The translations under genes were made by a program, and so were the position numbers. From Promineifilum sp019695075 (GTDB lineage Bacteria > Chloroflexota > Anaerolineae > Promineifilales > Promineifilaceae), in contig JAHCIO010000025.1 in NCBI GenBank assembly GCA_026129185.1, positions 4,130 through 68,129 on the forward strand: DNA of 64,000 nt. The letters run 5' to 3'. Each line of letters starts with the position of its first letter. Position 1 is the first letter of the stretch. This document shows, in pieces, positions 58,386-64,000 of the stretch. The notes under the pieces were generated by a model. It saw nothing but the letters and a program-made list of their open reading frames with translations, ran no database searches and was not told the origin of the DNA.

Positions 58386-61061
58386 ATGTCCACCGACCAT
58401 GAAGGCGACGAGGCCAACCGCCGCCGCGTCATTGCCGCCGGGGTCATCCTGGCCCTTCAGATCATCGGCCTGCTCTGGCTGCTGCTGTTTGCCCGCGACC
58501 GCTTTGCCCTGGGCGCGGGACAGGAACCGCAAGCCACGGCTGTGCCCATAGTCGCGGCCACCGCGGTGGCCACGGCCGAAGACATACCGACAGCCGTGCC
58601 GGAGGACAACAGCGCGGCGACCGCCGCTGCCGATGCCGAGGCCACTGCTGCGGCCAAAGCCACCACGGCGGCTACGGCCGACGCCGAAGCAACGCTGGCC
58701 GCGGGCCTGACCACCGCCGACGCCGGCGTCGTCGCCCCGGAGGACGTGCGCCTCGACACCTCCGGCCTGCCGACCGCGCCGGACTGGTTCGCCCAACTGG
58801 TCGAGGGTTCCGCGCCCGACGCCGCCGCGGGCACGGCCGGCATGCCGCCGCACCTGTTGCTGACCTTCCCCGAGGCCCAGGAGCCGGCGTTGGAGTTGGC
58901 CACGCCCGATCTGACCCGGCCGCAGGTGCGCATTGTGCCCATCGCCGCCCTGCTGGCCTGGTTGCAGGCGCGCGGCGACGACGCCGGGCAGGACGCACTG
59001 GAAGACCTGCAATCGCTGCTGGCCGACCCGCCGCCGGCCGATGAGGCTGTCGTGCCGCCGCTGCCCTTCAGCGACCTGCGCCAGCCGTTGGTTGCGCGCG
59101 TTGCCTTCACCCAGTTTGGCGGCGGCCACGGCGTCGGCTATGTCGCCCACATGACCGGCGACGCGGCCACGCCGGCGACGGCCGATTCGGGCCTGATCTA
59201 CGTCTACCAGGGCCTGACCGACGACGGCCGCAACTACGTCTTCATCAGTTGGCCCGTGGACAGCACCTTCCTGGGCGAGGACGCCGATGCTGCCGCGACA
59301 GCCGTGGCCGCCGACGCCGACGCCTACTACCAGACAATCGCCGCGGAGATCGAGACGGCCGACGACGCGACCATGACCACGACGCTGGCGAGCCTGGGCC
59401 GCCTGGTGCGCTCGCTGGCCGTGGGCCGGGCCGCGGTTGCGGCCGCGGCGCAGGCGACGCCGGAGCCGGCGGTGATCGTGCTGCCGCGGGGTGTGACGGG
59501 CACGCCGGCCGACGCCACGGGCTTCGTCTGGAATTGGACGAGCAGCCGCGGCGGCGAGGGCGATGAGACGCCCGTGGCCAACCCGCCCGACTACGCGCTG
59601 GCCTTCTGGCCCGATGGCAGCTTCAGTTTCGTGGCCGATTGCAACGTCGGCCGGGGCAGCTATGCCCTCGACGATCTCAACGCCATCCGCCTGATGCCGG
59701 GGGCCATGACGCGGGCGGCCTGCCCGCCCGGCTCGCAGGCGGACGAATTCGTGCAGACGCTGGCCGACACGCGGACGATGCTCTTTGACGAGAGCGGCGA
59801 CATGATCCTGGTGTTGGCCGACGGGCGCGAGGCCGTCTTTGCCAACGCCGGCCCGGCCGACAGCGAGGCCGCCGCCGCTGCCGAGGCGCAGCCCGACGCC
59901 GCCGACGCCGGCTTCACCGGCCTGAACCTGCAATGGCCGGGCTTCACCGACGCCAGCGGCGATGTGGTCGCGGTCGATAACCCGGAGGACTACGCGCTGG
60001 CCCTGCTGCCCGATGGCACGTTCACCTTCCGGGCCGACTGCAACGTGGGCACGGGTACGTACACCTACGAAGATGGCGTGCTGACGCTCGTGCCCGGCGC
60101 GATGACGCTGGTGGCCTGCCCCGCCGGCTCGCAGGCCGACGCCTTCATGGACTTCCTGGGCGGCGTCAGCGGCGTGACCGTGGCCGAAGACGGCGCGGTG
60201 ACGATGACCACGGCCAACGGCCGTAGCGCGATCTTCATCAGCGCCGGGCCGGTGGCCGCCCCGGAGGAAGAGGCGGCGGCCACGCCGGCGCCCGGGGCCG
60301 GCGCGGTTGACGCCGGCGCCCTGCGCGACGTGGCCTGGCAGTGGATCGGCCTCAGCGCCGCCGACGGGACGCTGACCGAAGTGGCCAACCCGGAGCGCTA
60401 CACCTTCGCCCTGCTGGAGGACGGCTCCTATGCTTTCGTGGCCGACTGCAACCGTGGCGCGGGCAGCTACACGCTCGACGGGACGGCCCTGACGCTGGCC
60501 CCCGGCCCCGTTACGACGGCGGCCTGCGCGGCCGGCTCGCTCAGCGACCAGTTCATCGACCTGCTGGGGCAGGCGGCGAGCATCGGCTTTGACGGCGACA
60601 ACCTGCTGCTGACGTTGGCCGACGGCGGCGTGGCCACCTTCGGCAATGGCGGCCCCTTCGCGGCGAGCGACATCGGCAGCGGCCCGGTAGGGGCCACCGA
60701 CGAGCCGTCGGCCGCGCCGCTGGCCGGCACGGTCTGGCGCTGGGCCACCTTCCGCGACGCCAAGCAGGACTACGTCGTGCCGGCGACCTCGCCCTACACG
60801 CTGGAGTTCGGCGACGACGGCACGGTCGTCGTCGTGGCCGACTGCAACACCGCCAACGGCACCTACACGGTCAACAGCGACGGCATGCTGACCATCGCCA
60901 TCCTGGCCACGACGCTGGCCGCCTGCCCGCCCGGCTCGCTGGGCGATTCATTCATCGAGTACCTGAACCAGGCCGGCCCGTTCGAGGTGGACGAAGCCGG
61001 CACGTTGATCATCCAGCTGATGGCCGATGGGGGGACGATGACGTTCATCCCGGTCTCGTAG
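58386..61061 (+). CDS. Membrane-anchored protein with four META-like repeats
   Basis: The 891-aa protein starts with RRRVIAAGVILALQIIGLLW, a membrane anchor, then a long Ala/Thr linker (residues 50-110) and a unique domain (about 120-345). Four repeats of about 115-135 residues follow from about residue 375. Each has a WxW-type start, a D-G-S/T-F core with ADCN (FVADCNVGRGSY, FRADCNVGTGTY, FVADCNRGAGSY, VVADCNTANGTY), and T-x2-AC-x-x-GS. The two conserved Cys per repeat fit a disulfide. They resemble META/HslJ domains. Probably an extracytoplasmic stress or matrix protein. Confidence 0.82.
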   Translation: MSTDHEGDEANRRRVIAAGVILALQIIGLLWLLLFARDRFALGAGQEPQATAVPIVAATAVATAEDIPTAVPEDNSAATAAADAEATAAAKATTAATADAEATLAAGLTTADAGVVAPEDVRLDTSGLPTAPDWFAQLVEGSAPDAAAGTAGMPPHLLLTFPEAQEPALELATPDLTRPQVRIVPIAALLAWLQARGDDAGQDALEDLQSLLADPPPADEAVVPPLPFSDLRQPLVARVAFTQFGGGHGVGYVAHMTGDAATPATADSGLIYVYQGLTDDGRNYVFISWPVDSTFLGEDADAAATAVAADADAYYQTIAAEIETADDATMTTTLASLGRLVRSLAVGRAAVAAAAQATPEPAVIVLPRGVTGTPADATGFVWNWTSSRGGEGDETPVANPPDYALAFWPDGSFSFVADCNVGRGSYALDDLNAIRLMPGAMTRAACPPGSQADEFVQTLADTRTMLFDESGDMILVLADGREAVFANAGPADSEAAAAAEAQPDAADAGFTGLNLQWPGFTDASGDVVAVDNPEDYALALLPDGTFTFRADCNVGTGTYTYEDGVLTLVPGAMTLVACPAGSQADAFMDFLGGVSGVTVAEDGAVTMTTANGRSAIFISAGPVAAPEEEAAATPAPGAGAVDAGALRDVAWQWIGLSAADGTLTEVANPERYTFALLEDGSYAFVADCNRGAGSYTLDGTALTLAPGPVTTAACAAGSLSDQFIDLLGQAASIGFDGDNLLLTLADGGVATFGNGGPFAASDIGSGPVGATDEPSAAPLAGTVWRWATFRDAKQDYVVPATSPYTLEFGDDGTVVVVADCNTANGTYTVNSDGMLTIAILATTLAACPPGSLGDSFIEYLNQAGPFEVDEAGTLIIQLMADGGTMTFIPVS

Positions 61062-61200
61062 CTCATCGCATTGGCTTACCGGGGAGTACCCGGGGCGGGC
61101 ACCAACCGGCCGCGTGCGGCCGGCCAACCCGCCCCGGCCCTGCCCGGCCGCTGCTTTTTGCCATTCCAGCGCCCCGGTCGCGGCGCTAACGAGGTGACCC

Positions 61201-63705
61201 ATGACGCGCGCTGAACCCACCCGCCTCTCGATTCGCATCCTGTTGCTGTTGGCGCTTCTGGCCGTTCTATCCGCCTGCCGCCAACAGACGGCCGAGACGC
61301 CGACCATCGAACCCGCCGGCACGCCCACCGCCGCCGCTACCAGCGCCGCGCCCACCCCCGCCCCGGCGGCCGACGCCTGGGCGACGGTGCAGGCGCGCGG
61401 CCGGCTGGTCGTCGGTACGTCGGCCGACTACCCGCCTTTCGCTTTCTACACTGAGGAGTTCGGGCTGGACGGCTTCGACATCGCCCTGGCGCGGGCGCTG
61501 GGCGAGCAACTGGGCGTCGCGGTCGAGTTCAACGATATGGCCTTCGATGGCCTGGGCGGGGCGTTGCAAGTCGGTCAGATCGACGCCGCTATCGCCGCTA
61601 TTTCCGTCAGCGAGTCGCGCGCGGCGGTGGTCGATTTCTCGCGCGTCTACTTCGTCAGCGAGGACGCCGCCCTGGCCCGCACCGATAGCGGCGTCCTGCT
61701 GCGCTCCATCGCCGACCTGGCCCCGCTGCGTGTCGGCGTGCAGGACGGCTCGGTCTTCCAGACGTGGCTTCAGGAGGCCGGCGTGGACGCGGGCGTCTTG
61801 ACGGCCAACAACATCCTGGCCTACACGACCACCGACCAGGCCATCGCCGATCTGTTGGCCGGGCGCATCAATGTCGTCATCGCCGACCGGCTGCCGCTGG
61901 AGGTGATCGCCCGCGAGCAGGACGCGCTGGCCATCATCGGCCGCGGCCTGAACGCGCAACAACTGGCCGTCGCCCTGGCCAAAGGCTCCACGCTGACCAC
62001 GCCCATCAACGACGCCCTGGCCGTCCTGGAGGCCGACGGCACGCTGGCCGAATTGGCCGGGCGCTACCTGGCCCTGGAGGCGGCCGATCTGGCCCCGCTG
62101 CCCACGCCGGCGCCGGTCGCCCCGGCGGGCACGCCGCGGGCTGCCCTGCCGGCCGCCGGCTGCATCGACGCCATGGCCCTCGTGGCCCATCTCGACCTCG
62201 ACGACAACAATATGCAATCGCCGCCGTCCATCAGCCCCGGCACGGCTTTCCAGACGACCTGGCGGGCGCAGAACATCGGCACGTGTACGTGGGACAGCAG
62301 CTACCAGCTGACGCCCGTGGGCGGCAACGTCCCCCAGGCGCGCATGGGCAGCCGGGCCATGCCCTTGCCCGCCGCCGTGCCGCCGGGCGAGACGATCGAT
62401 CTGACCGTCGATCTCGTCGCCCCGCTGACGCCGGGCATCTACCAGGGCTTCTGGTCGATGCGCGGGCCGGGCGGGCTGCTGTTCGGCGAGCGCCTTTCGG
62501 TCGGCATCACCGTGCCCGAATTGGCCACGCCGACGCCCGCGCCGACGGCCACGGCCTCGCCCGGCATCCGCTTCGCCGCCGACCGGACGACCATCCGCGC
62601 CGGCGAGTGTGTCAACTTCACGTGGCAGGTCGATGGCGCGGCCCAGGTGTCCTTCCAGGCCGAGGGGCAGCCGTGGCAACTCAACACCGTCGCCAGCAGC
62701 GGCAGCACCGTCGAGTGCCCCACGACGACGACGACCTTCACCCTGCGCGTCAGCCGGCTCGATGGCACGCTGGAACTGCGGCCGCTGCGCATCGACGTGA
62801 CGCCCGTGGCCAACGCGCCGGCCATTGTCTTCTTCACGACCACGCCCAGCTTCCAGATCACCGAAGGGCAGTGCGTCGAGGCGCGTTGGCAGGTGGAAGG
62901 GGACGTGACGAACGTGCGTGTGGCCCGCAACGGCCAGGTGCTCTGGGACGGCGCGCCGCTCAATGGCTCCTCGCGCGACTGCCCGCCCGTTGGCGAGGCC
63001 GGCTACACGCTCGACGTGACCGGGCCGGGCGGCACAGCCACCGGCCGGCAGAACGTCACCGTGCTGCCCGCGCCCGTGGCGGCCACGGCCACGCCGCTGC
63101 CCGGCGGCGGGCCGGTTGTCAACTTCTTCGCCGCCACGCCCGGCCAGATCGCCCTGGGGCAGTGCGTCAGCCTGAGTTGGAGCGTCGGCGGCGACGTGGC
63201 CCGCGTGCGCATCCTGCGCAACGGCGGCCTGTTGCTCGACTTCGCCCTGGTCAGCGCCACGCTGAGCGACTGCCCCGGCGGGACAGGGGTCTTCACCTAC
63301 CGCGTTGAGGCCAGCGCCGCCGACGGCCGCGTCGCTTTTCAGCAGGCGTCGGTGACGGTCGGGGCGACGGCCCAGGGCATCGGCGGCGTCTGGCGGCTGA
63401 CAAACATCAACGGCGCGAACATCGTGCCCGGCACGGAGGTGACGGCCATCTTCGGCGACGGCGGCAACCTGAGCGGCTCGTCGGGGTGCAGCACCTATAG
63501 CGCCGCCCACCAGCTCAACGGCAGCAGCCTGGCCATCGGCTCGCTGACCAATTCCGGCCAGTTCTGTGCCCAGCCGGTCGGCGTCATGGAGCAGGAGCAG
63601 CTCTTCCTGACCGTGCTGGCGGCGGCGTCGGGCTATTCAGTGGACGGCAACCAGTTGACCATTCGCAGCGGCCGGGGGCAATTGACGTTCATTCGGGCCG
63701 GCTAA
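61201..63705 (+). CDS. Lipoprotein: solute-binding family 3, NBR1-Ig-like, Ig-like repeats and META domain
   Basis: The 834-aa protein has a lipobox (LAVLSAC, Cys at about 24). Residues about 60-300 form a complete family 3 solute-binding domain (RLVVGTSADYPPFAFYTEE, LDGFDIALARALGEQLGV, QVGQIDAAIAAISVSESRA). An NBR1-type Ig-like domain follows (about 320-445; TWRAQNIGTCTW, then GIYQGFWSMRGPGG). Three Cys-containing Ig-like repeats (GECVNFTWQVDGAAQV; GQCVEARWQVEGDVTNV; GQCVSLSWSVGGDVARV) precede a C-terminal META domain (SGSSGCSTYSAAHQLNG). It binds an amino-acid-like ligand by homology, but no ABC permease gene is adjacent. Confidence 0.9.
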   Translation: MTRAEPTRLSIRILLLLALLAVLSACRQQTAETPTIEPAGTPTAAATSAAPTPAPAADAWATVQARGRLVVGTSADYPPFAFYTEEFGLDGFDIALARALGEQLGVAVEFNDMAFDGLGGALQVGQIDAAIAAISVSESRAAVVDFSRVYFVSEDAALARTDSGVLLRSIADLAPLRVGVQDGSVFQTWLQEAGVDAGVLTANNILAYTTTDQAIADLLAGRINVVIADRLPLEVIAREQDALAIIGRGLNAQQLAVALAKGSTLTTPINDALAVLEADGTLAELAGRYLALEAADLAPLPTPAPVAPAGTPRAALPAAGCIDAMALVAHLDLDDNNMQSPPSISPGTAFQTTWRAQNIGTCTWDSSYQLTPVGGNVPQARMGSRAMPLPAAVPPGETIDLTVDLVAPLTPGIYQGFWSMRGPGGLLFGERLSVGITVPELATPTPAPTATASPGIRFAADRTTIRAGECVNFTWQVDGAAQVSFQAEGQPWQLNTVASSGSTVECPTTTTTFTLRVSRLDGTLELRPLRIDVTPVANAPAIVFFTTTPSFQITEGQCVEARWQVEGDVTNVRVARNGQVLWDGAPLNGSSRDCPPVGEAGYTLDVTGPGGTATGRQNVTVLPAPVAATATPLPGGGPVVNFFAATPGQIALGQCVSLSWSVGGDVARVRILRNGGLLLDFALVSATLSDCPGGTGVFTYRVEASAADGRVAFQQASVTVGATAQGIGGVWRLTNINGANIVPGTEVTAIFGDGGNLSGSSGCSTYSAAHQLNGSSLAIGSLTNSGQFCAQPVGVMEQEQLFLTVLAAASGYSVDGNQLTIRSGRGQLTFIRAG

Positions 63706-63719
63706 CGGAGTGGACGTTC

Positions 63720-63746
63720 GGGCGGCACACCCGCGGTGTGCCGCCC
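63720..63746 (+). terminator. Perfect 12-bp hairpin after the solute-binding lipoprotein
   Basis: 63720-63731 pairs with 63735-63746 (CGC loop), 15 nt past the stop. No T-run. The rest of 63747-63898 shows no gene. Confidence 0.6.
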
Positions 63747-63898
63747 GCCTGTCCGAGGCACGAGAGAGAGGAGAACCGGACGGCGGCTGTTCTGCTGGGC
63801 GGCCGTCGCTCTGGAGGAGAACTGGAACACTTACAGTGTAGATCGCTTTGGCGCGCTCCGGTTCCCGCGATCCGGCCTCTAATTCCCGTTTGCCAGAG

Positions 63899-63933
63899 AA
63901 AAAGCGGCCCGGCATGAGGTTTTGCCGGGCCGC
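63899..63933 (-). terminator. Minus-strand terminator at the window edge
   Basis: 11-bp perfect stem (63904-63914 with 63923-63933) with TTTTTCTC following on the minus strand. It implies a minus-strand gene to the right of the window. Confidence 0.75.
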
Positions 63934-64000
63934 AGAAGCTCACGCAAAGAGCTCACGCAAAGAACGCCAAGGAAGCAAAGGCCGCCAAGGAAGAAGACTT
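63934..64000. repeat. Low-complexity repeat, family E (partial, cut by the window end)
   Basis: AAGCTCACGCAAAGAGCTCACG and AACGCCAAGGAAGCAAAGGCC match the words of the blocks at 17449 and 49223. The complementary half is probably outside the window. Confidence 0.75.

Overview
This 64 kb, GC-rich window looks like the chromosome of a member of the Chloroflexota, probably Anaerolineae-like. That placement is inferred from gene content and style, not from a database search. The signs are many lipoproteins and secreted proteins with Thr/Pro/Ala-rich linkers, META, fasciclin and DUF937 domains, CBS-linked 2-oxoacid:ferredoxin oxidoreductases, F420 genes, and intergenic spacers filled with self-complementary low-complexity repeats. 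I see no phage, transposase, CRISPR array or rRNA. There is one tRNA, tRNA-Val(TAC).

Left part (1-9.6 kb): the end of a PIG-L deacetylase gene, then a plus-strand phospho-signalling cluster. It holds a Ser/Thr kinase fused to an eight-repeat PQQ-type propeller, a PP2C phosphatase, a J-like/VWA protein, a zinc-ribbon FHA protein, a small unknown protein and an OmpR-type regulator. A RelA/SpoT-type protein with an altered synthetase site and a small glycogen-binding-like protein follow.

9.6-16.3 kb: two large GT-C membrane proteins on the minus strand overlap by 4 nt. Next come a triple-FKBP lipoprotein, a damaged small gene and a 207-bp foldback element.

16.3-28.4 kb: two complete 2-oxoacid:ferredoxin oxidoreductase (OFOR) gene pairs lie on the minus strand. 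One beta subunit carries fused CBS domains, and a separate CBS protein and a GntR/FCD regulator sit upstream. The PLP synthase pair pdxS-pdxT, a soluble PAS histidine kinase and a DUF3052/DUF5655-like protein follow.

28.5-44.9 kb: MsrP/MsrQ methionine sulfoxide repair, two methyltransferases, a VanW protein, a frameshifted lipoprotein, thioredoxin, an SsnA-type aminohydrolase and an MFS exporter. A small F420 group sits here too: a luciferase-like oxidoreductase, an NADPH:F420 reductase, and CofE, whose start codon is lost in a repeat.

44.9-50.4 kb: a minus-strand Rieske / cytochrome b / dihaem cytochrome c operon, tRNA-Val, dCTP deaminase and a two-META lipoprotein.

50.4-64 kb: envelope genes. 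A DNRLRE/Fn3-like secreted protein is on the minus strand. A plus-strand series follows: a membrane-anchored helix-hairpin-helix protein, a fasciclin protein, a Gly-rich DUF937-like protein, MscL, a two-TM coiled-coil protein, a four-META protein, and a solute-binding/NBR1-Ig/META lipoprotein. A terminator-like hairpin at the right edge suggests a minus-strand gene just outside the window.

The most interesting signals are the CBS-linked OFOR cluster, the kinase/phosphatase/VWA/FHA module, the stringent-response protein with a replaced catalytic glutamate, the repeat that absorbed the cofE start, and the META/HhH envelope cluster.
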